From: Sulfuricurvum sp.
Lineage (GTDB): Bacteria > Campylobacterota > Campylobacteria > Campylobacterales > Sulfurimonadaceae
Direction of reading: 5' to 3'
Assembly: GCA_024635855.1 (NCBI GenBank)
Contig: JAGXHZ010000027.1
Coordinates: 1-7,895 of the forward strand
DNA: 7,895 nt
The position numbers and the translations under genes were made by a program. Of the stretch, positions 1 through 6,391 are shown one piece after another. The notes under the pieces were generated by a model. The model saw only the letters and a program-made list of their open reading frames with translations, had not been told where the DNA came from and searched no databases. The first letter of the stretch is position 1; every line of letters begins with the position of its first letter.

Positions 1-1
1 A

Positions 2-1165
2 GATAGTACATGCGTTATGACACGCAGCGTTGGGGGATTTAACTCATTGTTTCAGCATGAAAAACAATGGAGTCCCTACAATCCTAATCAATGGAAGAAA
101 GATTTTTTAGACGAGCAGGGGAGAATTCACGGTATCGTCATAGCTAAAAGCTATGAATGCAAACCCTACGGCATAAAAACGGGAACAACCTTGAGTGATG
201 CCTTGCGCATGTGTCCGAATCTATTGGTAGTGCAGGGGGATCATCTTTTCTATCAGCTCACCTCAAGCCGCCTTCGTGAGTTCCTTCAAACTAAAATACC
301 GGTTTTAGAGCAATACAGCATCGATGAGTTTTGGGGAGAACTAGGCGGTTGGGTGGAAGATGAAGATGTATATAATTTTATTGCCGCACTGCAAGAGGAG
401 ATATTGCAGATGTTCGATCTTCCTATGTCCATCGGCGCATCCAGCGCCAAATGGATCGCTAAACTAGCGACGGATTTTAATAAGCCCTACGGTATCACCA
501 TTGTTCCCAAAGAAAAAATAATTGACTTCGTTTCACCCATGAGTATCGATGCATTTCCCGGAATCGGTAAGGCCCTTTCCAAACGTCTTGGAAGTTACAA
601 GATAAAAACGTTAGGAGAGGTACTAGAATCCGCCCATATGCTTCAATCATGGGGTAGGGCGGGTGAAGACTTGATCAGACGTATTAACGGCACTGACGCT
701 GAGAGTATTAATCCAAGCCATGATCGTAAATCTATAGGGATCTCTCGAAACTTCACGGCAACCATGGACAGAAATGAGATAAAACGGCGTGTGATTATTC
801 TCTCTCGCCATTTGTCACACACAATACTCAAACTAGAGGTAAACCCAACGACCTATTCGTTTGCCCTCAAATACAATGGAGGAGCAACATCGAGTATCTC
901 TACCACCATTGACAGAGCATTCAGCGAAACACTGATGCGTCATATTGCCGTTGAAACGATAAACAAGATTGATAATCTTCCCCGCTACGGCATTCACAGT
1001 ATCTCCATGTCGACCTCTAATTTTACGTCTGCAACAAAACCAAAAACGTTTTCTCTATTCGATCGGGATGATGATGAAAAGTCTCGTGCATTGGGTGAAC
1101 AGATCACAAAACTGCGTGATAAGTACGGAGTGGATATTTTACGGTGCGCTATTGAGAAAGGGTAG
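2..1165 (+). CDS. Y-family DNA polymerase (DinB/UmuC superfamily), 5' partial
   Basis: Translesion polymerase that copies damaged templates, probably induced by DNA damage. The frame is open to the left edge, so the Met at 17 is unlikely to be the true start: the palm strand carrying the first metal-binding Asp and the steric-gate residue lies outside the window. Numbering from that Met, visible parts are a fingers segment around 44-68 (SYECKPYGIKTG, then a DALRMCP turn), the catalytic SIDE motif at 101-104 (D103, E104 as metal ligand and active-site acid), a KPYG turn at 156-159, a helix-hairpin-helix FPGIGKALSKRL at 180-191, and a little-finger domain to about 340. TFSLFD at 344-349 resembles the clamp-binding tail of this family and is followed by a typical KLRDKYGVDIL end. 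Two oddities are a roughly 35-residue insertion before the fingers, and Lys49 where related polymerases usually have the Arg of YEAR. The gene converges on the next one with 12 bases between. DinB versus UmuC subtype is not settled here. Confidence 0.85.
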   Translation, partial: DSTCVMTRSVGGFNSLFQHEKQWSPYNPNQWKKDFLDEQGRIHGIVIAKSYECKPYGIKTGTTLSDALRMCPNLLVVQGDHLFYQLTSSRLREFLQTKIPVLEQYSIDEFWGELGGWVEDEDVYNFIAALQEEILQMFDLPMSIGASSAKWIAKLATDFNKPYGITIVPKEKIIDFVSPMSIDAFPGIGKALSKRLGSYKIKTLGEVLESAHMLQSWGRAGEDLIRRINGTDAESINPSHDRKSIGISRNFTATMDRNEIKRRVIILSRHLSHTILKLEVNPTTYSFALKYNGGATSSISTTIDRAFSETLMRHIAVETINKIDNLPRYGIHSISMSTSNFTSATKPKTFSLFDRDDDEKSRALGEQITKLRDKYGVDILRCAIEKG

Positions 1166-1177
1166 GGGGATAGTATA

Positions 1178-2287
1178 TCATGACCATGAAATACAGGTGA
1201 TTTCTGCTTGTGAACCAAGCCTCATGGGCGGTCCCCAAAATCCGATACCGCTGTTGACATATATATGGCGATTGGATCCCAGAGGATAGAGCCCTTTTAT
1301 GTAAGGTTGCGCCAATCGGACCAGATACTCAAATGGCCAAATTTGTCCCCCATGGGTATGACCACTGAGGATCAATGAGGGGGTAAATTCCTCCAGATAC
1401 TCTACGTATTTAGGTTGATGGGCTAAGAGCAGTGTTGGAGCGTTACTCGGGATATCTTTCATGGCTTGTTTTATATCAGGCAGATGAGAACCAAAACGGT
1501 ATCCAAAGAGATCATAGACTCCGGCGATGTAAAAATCTTCAATCTTAACAGAGCTGTTTTCCAGCACATGAATACCTAGTGTTTTTAGATGCGCGATGGT
1601 CTCATCCAGCGAATGAAAATATTCATGGTTTCCAACAATGTAATAGGTCCCGTAACGGCTTTTAAGATGGCGCAGCTCATCGATCGCCTCTTTTATGATA
1701 TTGACATGCGCATCGGATAAATCTCCTGTTATGGTGATGATATCAGGATTGAGTTGATTAATCATTTGAACGCTTTTAGCAACAAACTCTTTATCGATGA
1801 GTCCTCCAATGTGCATGTCACTAATTTGGGCGATGGTGTAGGTTTTGCCGTTGAAGCGGTTTTGTTTTACGTCGACAAACTTGACGACAGGATCTTTGGA
1901 ACCCTCATGTATTCCAGCTGCAATATAGGCACTTCCAAGGGTTAAAAATCCGATGTCGGTAGTCCGTTTGAAAAAAATCCGTTTTTCCGGACTAAATGGG
2001 GTGTATTGCTGAAGAAGATGAAGTATTTCATAGAAGATTGTTCCGATAAAAAGGACAAATCCGATACCAATACCCAATGAGAGTACAAAATAGAGGTATT
2101 TAGGGGGGCTGAGAGTGTAACGGCTTGCGAGGTAACCGATGATGACAATCATGTTGAGCATGAGTAGATATTTTAAGAGTGATTTGGCTTGTACTTTAAC
2201 ATGCAAACGACTGATCACACGGCTATAAGCCAAATAGTGAACCATAGCAAAAAAAAGTGTGATAATAAAAGGAAATAGACTTTTCAT
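1178..2287 (-). CDS. Membrane-anchored calcineurin-like metallophosphoesterase (YkuE-like)
   Basis: Predicted metal-dependent phosphoesterase of 369 residues. The first 125 residues hold hydrophobic segments at about 3-20, 38-55 and 65-90, and a weaker one at 112-125, so the protein should be anchored in the inner membrane; the side on which the catalytic domain sits is not certain. The catalytic domain from about 135 has the full dinuclear-metal set in order: SDMH (D157, H159), GDLSD (D189, D192), GNHE (N220, H221), AHQ (H290) and GHTHGG (H310, H312). The C-terminal YVNSGIGFWGPPMRLG is typical of YkuE-type proteins. Substrates in this family vary (phospholipid head groups or nucleotides in studied members), so the substrate is unknown here. 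The chosen ATG is the first possible one: an in-frame TAA lies four codons upstream. No good Shine-Dalgarno sequence is seen (GACCCT precedes the ATG). The gene follows the Nudix gene after 79 bases and may be read with it or from its own promoter. Confidence 0.88.
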   Translation of the reverse strand: MKSLFPFIITLFFAMVHYLAYSRVISRLHVKVQAKSLLKYLLMLNMIVIIGYLASRYTLSPPKYLYFVLSLGIGIGFVLFIGTIFYEILHLLQQYTPFSPEKRIFFKRTTDIGFLTLGSAYIAAGIHEGSKDPVVKFVDVKQNRFNGKTYTIAQISDMHIGGLIDKEFVAKSVQMINQLNPDIITITGDLSDAHVNIIKEAIDELRHLKSRYGTYYIVGNHEYFHSLDETIAHLKTLGIHVLENSSVKIEDFYIAGVYDLFGYRFGSHLPDIKQAMKDIPSNAPTLLLAHQPKYVEYLEEFTPSLILSGHTHGGQIWPFEYLVRLAQPYIKGLYPLGSNRHIYVNSGIGFWGPPMRLGSQAEITCISWS

Positions 2288-2340
2288 AGGGTCATTTTAA
2301 CGAAAAAAAGTGTTAGTATCTTTAATGATTTTAGGAATTC

Positions 2341-2370
2341 AGAATACATTATTTACATATAATCTATCAA
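2341..2370 (-). promoter_or_regulatory. Possible sigma-70 promoter for the metallophosphoesterase
   Basis: On the minus strand TTGATA (2370-2365) and TATTCT (2346-2341) are separated by 18 bases, which would give a leader of about 50 bases before the ATG. The -35 overlaps the end of the Nudix gene. The match is imperfect and the region is AT-rich, so this could be chance. Confidence 0.3.
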
Positions 2371-2783
2371 TCTTGTTTCATACTGCAATAATCCCTAATA
2401 ATTTGGGCATGGTCAAATACGAGTCTTTCATAGGGAATATTTTCTAACCGATATACGAATGCTTCTTTAGCATCATCGGCACCTTCTGGTACTCCCAAAG
2501 CTTTGCAAATGTATACAATCGAGACACAGTGAAACCTCGAATCCCGTGCAGGATCCGAATAGACACCGAGTAATGATTCTATGGTGACATCAAGAGAGAT
2601 CTCTTCTTCCATTTCACGCACAACAGCTGTTTCTACCGTTTCTCCGATGTCGACAAATCCTCCGGGCAAAGCAAGCCCTTGTGGGGTGTTCAATCGCTCG
2701 ATAAGGACAATACCTTCAAATACACCTGCATCATTGTAAATTTCAACTATACCGTCAACGGCTAAAAAAGGAGTTTGAATCAT
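2367..2783 (-). CDS. Nudix hydrolase (ADP-ribose pyrophosphatase-like)
   Basis: A 138-residue single-domain Nudix hydrolase, which would split a nucleoside diphosphate linked to another moiety. The Nudix box runs from G42 to L64: G42, E48, R56-E57 and E60-E61 match GX5EX7REUXEEXGU exactly, except that the Gly near the end is Ser63. The catalytic and metal-binding glutamates are therefore present. The segment YSDPARDSRFH (75-85) resembles the loop of bacterial ADP-ribose pyrophosphatase-like members, which suggests ADP-ribose or a similar compound, but Nudix substrates are poorly predicted from sequence. The ATG at 2783 is supported by AAGG(A-less) spacing: AAAGG sits six bases upstream on the minus strand. 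The length is usual for the family. A -10-like TATAAT lies 29 bases upstream, in the region shared with the divergent dehydrogenase gene. Confidence 0.9.
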   Translation of the reverse strand: MIQTPFLAVDGIVEIYNDAGVFEGIVLIERLNTPQGLALPGGFVDIGETVETAVVREMEEEISLDVTIESLLGVYSDPARDSRFHCVSIVYICKALGVPEGADDAKEAFVYRLENIPYERLVFDHAQIIRDYCSMKQD

Positions 2784-2811
2784 TGATGGCCTTTAGAAAG
2801 AGTGTTTTGAC

Positions 2812-2817
2812 ATTATA
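2812..2817 (-). promoter_or_regulatory. -10 element for the Nudix gene
   Basis: A perfect TATAAT on the minus strand, 28 bases upstream of the Nudix ATG, would start a transcript with a leader of about 20 bases. No TTGACA-like -35 lies at 16-18 bases, as is common for Campylobacterota promoters. Confidence 0.5.
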
Positions 2818-2917
2818 AACCAATCAAAATTGTCTTCTGGATAAAATGGAATAGGAAGTCATATTTGATGCATTTTGTTTGTAACATTTTCGTAAGAGAC
2901 TTTAGCTTATAATTGCA

Positions 2918-2923
2918 AAAATA
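2918..2923 (+). promoter_or_regulatory. -10 element for the carboxynorspermidine dehydrogenase gene
   Basis: A perfect TATAAT lies 23 bases upstream of the ATG at 2947, so the leader would be about 16-18 bases. There is no recognisable -35 at the usual distance; TTGTAA at 2879 is too far away. AAAGGG at 2934-2939, seven bases before the ATG, is the ribosome binding site and confirms the start. Confidence 0.6.
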
Positions 2924-2946
2924 TTTACCAACTAAAGGGTTTAACT

Positions 2947-4131
2947 ATGGCAACTGTACTCATTATCGGCGCCGGCGGAGTAGGGCGTGTTGTGGCACAT
3001 AAATGTGTCATGAACAACACGGTATTCGATCGTATTATTTTGGCGAGCCGTACGTTAAAACGTTGTGAAGAGATCCAAAGTGAACTTCCAGAGGGTGCAA
3101 TCGAAATCGCGACCGTTGATGCGGATAATACTCAAGAAGTTATTGATCTCATTAACCGCGTTAATGCGGACATCCTTATCAATGTTGCTCTTCCGTACCA
3201 AGATTTGACCATCATGGACGCATGTATCGCGACCAAAACTCCATATCTCGATACTGCGAACTATGAACATCCCGATGAGGCAAAGTTTGAATACAAAGAA
3301 CAATGGGCAAAAGACCAAGCATTTAAAGATGCAGGTATTATGGGACTATTGGGAAGCGGATTTGATCCGGGTGCAACCAATGTTTTTTGTGCGTATGCTC
3401 AAAAACACTATTTTGATGAGATCCATACGATCGATATTCTCGACTGTAACGCGGGCGATCATGGATACGCTTTTGCGACGAACTTTAATCCTGAAATCAA
3501 TTTACGTGAAGTAAGTGCCAAAGGGCGTTATTGGGAAAATGGTGAGTGGATAGAGACAGAACCGATGGAGATTATGCAAGTATGGGATTATCCTGAAGTG
3601 GGACCAAAAGACAGCTATCTCCTTTATCACGAAGAGATGGAGTCTCTTGTTAAACACATCAAAGGGCTTAAACGTATCCGTTTCTTTATGACATTCGGTC
3701 AAAGCTACCTTACCCACATGAAATGTCTCGAAAATGTCGGAATGTTGGGCATCAAAGAGGTTGAACACAAAGGGATGAAGATCGTTCCGATGGAATTTCT
3801 AAAAACCTTGCTCCCTGATCCTGCGTCGTTGGGTCCACGAACCAAAGGGAAAACCAACATCGGTATCGTAGCCGAGGGTCTAAAAGACGGTAAAAAACGT
3901 AAAATTTATATTTATCAGATCAAAGATCATGAAGAGTGCTACGCCGAAGTAAAATCTCAAGGTGTTTCGTACACTACGGGTGTCCCTGCGGTTATCGGTG
4001 CAAAACTGATGGTCGAGGGAAAATGGAGCGGTAAGGGTGTGTTCAATATGGAACAGATGGATCCTGATTTCTTTATGGATGAGATGAACACCCAAGGGCT
4101 TCCTTGGAATGTTATGGAGATGGAGAGTTAA
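2947..4131 (+). CDS. Carboxynorspermidine/carboxyspermidine dehydrogenase (saccharopine dehydrogenase family)
   Basis: Cytosolic NADPH-dependent enzyme that condenses L-aspartate 4-semialdehyde with putrescine (or diaminopropane) to carboxyspermidine (or carboxynorspermidine), the first step of the alternative spermidine pathway known from Vibrio and Campylobacter. The 394-residue length fits that family. The N-terminal Rossmann motif GAGGVGRVV (8-16) is followed by ASRT at 33-36, an Arg context suited to NADP(H). INVALPYQDL (78-87), DTANYE (102-107) and GFDPGATN (138-145) are hallmarks of the saccharopine dehydrogenase fold, and TTGVPAVIGAKL (343-354) lies in the C-terminal catalytic part. 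A lysine-pathway saccharopine dehydrogenase is the alternative, but nspC about 3 kb downstream on the same strand favours the polyamine role. The gene stands alone on its strand with its own promoter and converges on amrB. Its G+C appears somewhat higher than that of the HDOD and peptidase genes. Confidence 0.9.
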   Translation: MATVLIIGAGGVGRVVAHKCVMNNTVFDRIILASRTLKRCEEIQSELPEGAIEIATVDADNTQEVIDLINRVNADILINVALPYQDLTIMDACIATKTPYLDTANYEHPDEAKFEYKEQWAKDQAFKDAGIMGLLGSGFDPGATNVFCAYAQKHYFDEIHTIDILDCNAGDHGYAFATNFNPEINLREVSAKGRYWENGEWIETEPMEIMQVWDYPEVGPKDSYLLYHEEMESLVKHIKGLKRIRFFMTFGQSYLTHMKCLENVGMLGIKEVEHKGMKIVPMEFLKTLLPDPASLGPRTKGKTNIGIVAEGLKDGKKRKIYIYQIKDHEECYAEVKSQGVSYTTGVPAVIGAKLMVEGKWSGKGVFNMEQMDPDFFMDEMNTQGLPWNVMEMES

Positions 4132-4152
4132 AAATCTGCCTCGAGAGAGGCA
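4130..4152 (-). terminator. Rho-independent terminator for the amrA-amrB transcript
   Basis: A perfect six-base stem TGCCTC/GAGGCA (4137-4142 and 4147-4152) closes a four-base loop. Read on the minus strand it is followed by GATTTTTAA, a short T tract. It lies 65 bases past the amrB stop, and its T tract overlaps the stop codon of the convergent dehydrogenase gene. The stem is short, so efficiency is uncertain. Read on the plus strand it has no T tract. Confidence 0.55.
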
Positions 4153-4181
4153 AGCTTTAGTGCCATAGCGGCTAGCATCAG

Positions 4182-4204
4182 CAAAAGGGATTCTATTCCT
4201 TTTG
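4182..4204. repeat. Inverted repeat in the convergent intergenic region
   Basis: CAAAAGG (4182-4188) and CCTTTTG (4198-4204) form a perfect seven-base stem around a nine-base loop, about 50 bases past the dehydrogenase stop and 12 bases past the amrB stop. Neither strand has a clean T tract after it, so a role as a plus-strand terminator or RNA end structure is only possible. Confidence 0.3.
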
Positions 4205-4216
4205 TGTTCTCAAATT

Positions 4217-5017
4217 TTATTGAAAAAGTGCACTCGCATATCCGACGACACGGGCGGTATCTCCGCTTGCGTCGGCACTTGTTCGATAATCGAGTAAAAT
4301 AGCTTCCAGTCCTCGCTTTTTAGCGACACTCAGCATTGCTTCTACCCCTATCATTCCACACGCTTCACACCCATGATGCAACTCTTGCACATTTTCAGTA
4401 CGAATCGCTTCCAGACAAACAGAATCGAGTTGTTTTGCCTTTTCAAGAGAGTAATAATGGCTCAAATCGGTACTAATAACGACAGCTGTATCGGGCAGAT
4501 TTAAAACATACTCGATGATTGGTGAAATCTGTGAGGGATTAGAGTTGGCATATACCAGTTCAACAACTTTAACTTCATTCATATAATGTTTGATAAAGGG
4601 CATCTGTACTTCGGTACTGTGCTCGTGATGCGCTTGGGGAAAATATGAAATGTCTAAGTGCTGTATCAAATCTTTGACGAGCTTATGATCTATTTCTAAA
4701 TTTCCAAGCGGCGTTTGATAGACTTCCATATCAGAAATACTTACCCCTTCAAATCCTACACGGTGTGATGGTCCGATGACAACAATGGTTTTTAAAGCGT
4801 TGTTGGAGAGGACACGATAGGCAATATTGGCAGTAAATCCAGAATAAATCCATCCAGCATGGGGGACAATCACCGCAGATCCGTAAAGAGAATCAAATTT
4901 CTCTAATGCTTCCGGATGAGATTCTAAAACAGTGTTGAAGTGATCTATCATTTGGATGATTTCATTCGATGTTGCAGGGTAAAAGCTCCCTGCGACGCTC
5001 ATGGTTCGAATGCTCAT
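4217..5017 (-). CDS. amrB: AmmeMemoRadiSam system protein B (MEMO1 family)
   Basis: MEMO-family protein of 266 residues, the usual bacterial length, with a fold related to class III extradiol dioxygenases. Visible signature blocks are AGSFYP (9-14), VPHAGWIYSG (51-60), GPSH (82-85), HEHSTEVQMPF (131-141), STDLSHYY (182-189) and CGMIG (220-224). H53, H85 and C220 occupy the places of the His, His and Cys that bind metal in human MEMO1, and D184/H187 complete the pocket. In bacteria the family occurs with an AMMECR1-like protein and a radical SAM enzyme; the reaction is, to my knowledge, not established. The start is firm: AGGAGG (minus strand, 5029-5024) lies six bases before the ATG, inside the end of amrA. 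Only one base separates the two genes, so they should be co-transcribed and probably translationally coupled. A second Met at codon 6 lacks such a site. Confidence 0.92.
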   Translation of the reverse strand: MSIRTMSVAGSFYPATSNEIIQMIDHFNTVLESHPEALEKFDSLYGSAVIVPHAGWIYSGFTANIAYRVLSNNALKTIVVIGPSHRVGFEGVSISDMEVYQTPLGNLEIDHKLVKDLIQHLDISYFPQAHHEHSTEVQMPFIKHYMNEVKVVELVYANSNPSQISPIIEYVLNLPDTAVVISTDLSHYYSLEKAKQLDSVCLEAIRTENVQELHHGCEACGMIGVEAMLSVAKKRGLEAILLDYRTSADASGDTARVVGYASALFQ

Positions 5018-5018
5018 T

Positions 5019-5567
5019 TTAGTCCTCCTTTATTTTCTCAACTTGATAGGTATATATTTCGGGATGATACTCCAGTGGATCATTCCCAATACCTGCTTTT
5101 ATCCCTAAATGGGCAAAAAAAGTTTCAAAATCATTGAGTTCTTCCCATACCTGAGGCAAAAAAGTCGCCTGATAGTTTCCTACTCTTAGAATCACGCCAT
5201 CCGTTCTTGGGTGAATACGTGATTTTAAATCCGCTTTATCGGTATAAGGAACTAGTTTAGGTTCGCTTAACAGCGAGACTTCTATGTTAGTCTCAGTAAA
5301 TTCTGCTGGGGTTAGAGGTAAAAAACGGGGGTCATGAAACGCTGCTGATTGGGCATTGGAGATTAAATCATCTAAAAGAGGACGGTGTGCGACAAGAGAA
5401 CCAATGCACCCTCGTAATTGTCCGTGCAGTGTCAAAGTAACAAAAGTTGCTTTCGGCTCGGACAGTTCAGGATGAGCAGCCAGTAACACTTTTTTATCCA
5501 TTTCCAGTCTCGAAAATCGTTTGAGTATAGACTCACGCGCTATGGAGAGATAGAGTGAGGGAATCAT
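5019..5567 (-). CDS. amrA: AmmeMemoRadiSam system protein A (AMMECR1 family)
   Basis: AMMECR1-domain protein of 182 residues, probably cytosolic. The near-invariant LRGCIGS motif is at 51-57, with the family's PLLDDLISNAQSAAFHDPRF helix-turn at 63-82, the strand IEVSLLSEP (95-103) and the C-terminal ATFLPQVWEEL (134-144). Function is unknown even for the human homologue. In prokaryotes it is fused to, or sits beside, a MEMO protein and a radical SAM enzyme, which suggests that all three act on one substrate. The start at 5567 is set by AGGAGG (minus strand, 5578-5573) five bases upstream. The HDOD gene ends 21 bases upstream and amrB begins one base downstream, so all three could be one transcript. 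The radical SAM gene amrS, often a neighbour, is not present between 1 and 7895. Confidence 0.92.
   Translation of the reverse strand: MIPSLYLSIARESILKRFSRLEMDKKVLLAAHPELSEPKATFVTLTLHGQLRGCIGSLVAHRPLLDDLISNAQSAAFHDPRFLPLTPAEFTETNIEVSLLSEPKLVPYTDKADLKSRIHPRTDGVILRVGNYQATFLPQVWEELNDFETFFAHLGIKAGIGNDPLEYHPEIYTYQVEKIKED
5024..5029 (-). promoter_or_regulatory. Ribosome binding site of amrB inside the 3' end of amrA
   Basis: A perfect AGGAGG on the minus strand, six bases before the amrB ATG and just ahead of the amrA stop codon. It fixes the amrB start at 5017 and suggests coupled translation of the pair. Confidence 0.75.
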
Positions 5568-5572
5568 GTTGA

Positions 5573-5578
5573 CCTCCT
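5573..5578 (-). promoter_or_regulatory. Ribosome binding site of amrA
   Basis: A perfect AGGAGG on the minus strand, five bases before the ATG at 5567, within the 21-base gap after the HDOD gene. It is much stronger than the HDOD gene's own site, so AmrA and AmrB may be made at a higher rate than the HDOD protein from a shared message. Confidence 0.7.
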
Positions 5579-5588
5579 ATGAAATAAA

Positions 5589-6200
5589 TTATTCTACAAA
5601 GCTATTCGCTTTGGTATAAATAGTATAAAGTTCTTCATGCGTTAAGTTTAGTTTGGGTGCAATAGCGTCAATCATTCCCTCTAAATTTTTTGTTTTTTCG
5701 AGTTTTTCAGTGATTGTCAAAATTTTACCCAAATAGCCCTCTCGCGATAAAAGCGCATCCCTTATGGATTTTCCTACAACAATTTTCTCCAGCAGCTCTT
5801 CCATCGTCATTTGGAAATAAAGATCTATCAACGATAAGCTTCCGGTTAGAAATGCTTCATCAGAAAGTTCATTTTTCTTGTGTGCAATGACCAATTCTCG
5901 CATCATATTAGCTCTAAATTTAGCTGATTTGATGGTTTCTTGACTCAAATTTGTTTCATTATCACTTGAGTACACAAAAAGACCGAGCCATGAATGCAAT
6001 CTTGCCGGTCCAAGCAGATTTATAATTTGTCGAACACTGGTGATTTCACTTCTAAAATTGTATTCGGCAGAATTAATATAGCGTAAAAGATTAAACGTAA
6101 GTTCCGGATAGAGGGAAAATTTATCGGTAATAATTTTTAAATCGGTTGTCTCATTCAATGTGTTGAGCATATCAATGACATTTAAACTTTTTACATTCAT
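5589..6200 (-). CDS. HDOD-domain protein without an EAL domain (YuxH-type output module)
   Basis: A 203-residue protein matching the HDOD half of EAL-HDOD (YuxH-like) signalling proteins. The segment LTFNLLRYINSAEYNFRSEI (34-53) is followed by SVRQIINLLG (55-64), a WLGLF helix (71-75), KSAKFRANMMRELV (91-104), EAFLTGSLSLID (115-126) and IRDALLSREGYLGKIL (146-161). In full-length relatives an N-terminal EAL domain precedes this; here the protein starts directly at the HDOD domain, and no EAL remnant is seen in the 190 bases upstream. HDOD domains resemble HD phosphohydrolases but usually lack the metal-binding His-Asp pairs, and none is obvious here, so a regulatory or protein-binding role is likely rather than catalysis. 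The ATG at 6200 has AAGG eight bases upstream. The gene lies 21 bases ahead of amrA on the same strand, so it may lead that operon. The DNA looks AT-rich compared with amrA and amrB. Confidence 0.82.
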   Translation of the reverse strand: MNVKSLNVIDMLNTLNETTDLKIITDKFSLYPELTFNLLRYINSAEYNFRSEITSVRQIINLLGPARLHSWLGLFVYSSDNETNLSQETIKSAKFRANMMRELVIAHKKNELSDEAFLTGSLSLIDLYFQMTMEELLEKIVVGKSIRDALLSREGYLGKILTITEKLEKTKNLEGMIDAIAPKLNLTHEELYTIYTKANSFVE

Positions 6201-6391
6201 AGCGGTTACCTTATTGTTGTATGGTTGTTTATTTTAGGTGAAATCATCTTAAATACTCTCAAGAATAAGGGGTATAGTTGTAAATCCAATTTTTGGAACT
6301 GTTTTTGCTAAATTTTAAAAGCTAAAATCCGATAGTATTAAAAATAGATTTTTTATAATACATTTTACAGAATGATGAAGGAAAATGAAGA
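6201..6391. other. Divergent intergenic region between the HDOD and peptidase genes
   Basis: About 190 AT-rich bases that must hold the start signals for both directions. Plus-strand signals are described separately. For the leftward HDOD gene I find no convincing -35/-10 pair; TATACC and TAAAAT on the minus strand are weak candidates. A small inverted repeat TCCAA/TTGGA with a three-base loop lies near 6285. No other coding sequence or RNA gene is evident. Confidence 0.5.
6354..6359 (+). promoter_or_regulatory. -10 element for the M15 peptidase gene
   Basis: A perfect TATAAT, preceded by a T run, lies 32 bases upstream of the GTG start. No consensus -35 is present at 16-18 bases. The next -10-like sequence on this strand lies just before nspC, so this promoter could serve both genes. 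Confidence 0.5.

Noticed and set aside
969..1289. Plus-strand frame of 106 codons spanning the end of the polymerase gene and the end of the phosphoesterase gene.
   Set aside because: It overlaps two well-supported genes in another frame or strand, has no ribosome binding site and shows no family resemblance.
2947..4131. Lysine-pathway saccharopine dehydrogenase or homospermidine synthase as the identity of this gene.
   Set aside because: Length, the overall sequence style and the nearby nspC fit carboxynorspermidine dehydrogenase better; bacteria of this type make lysine by the diaminopimelate route.
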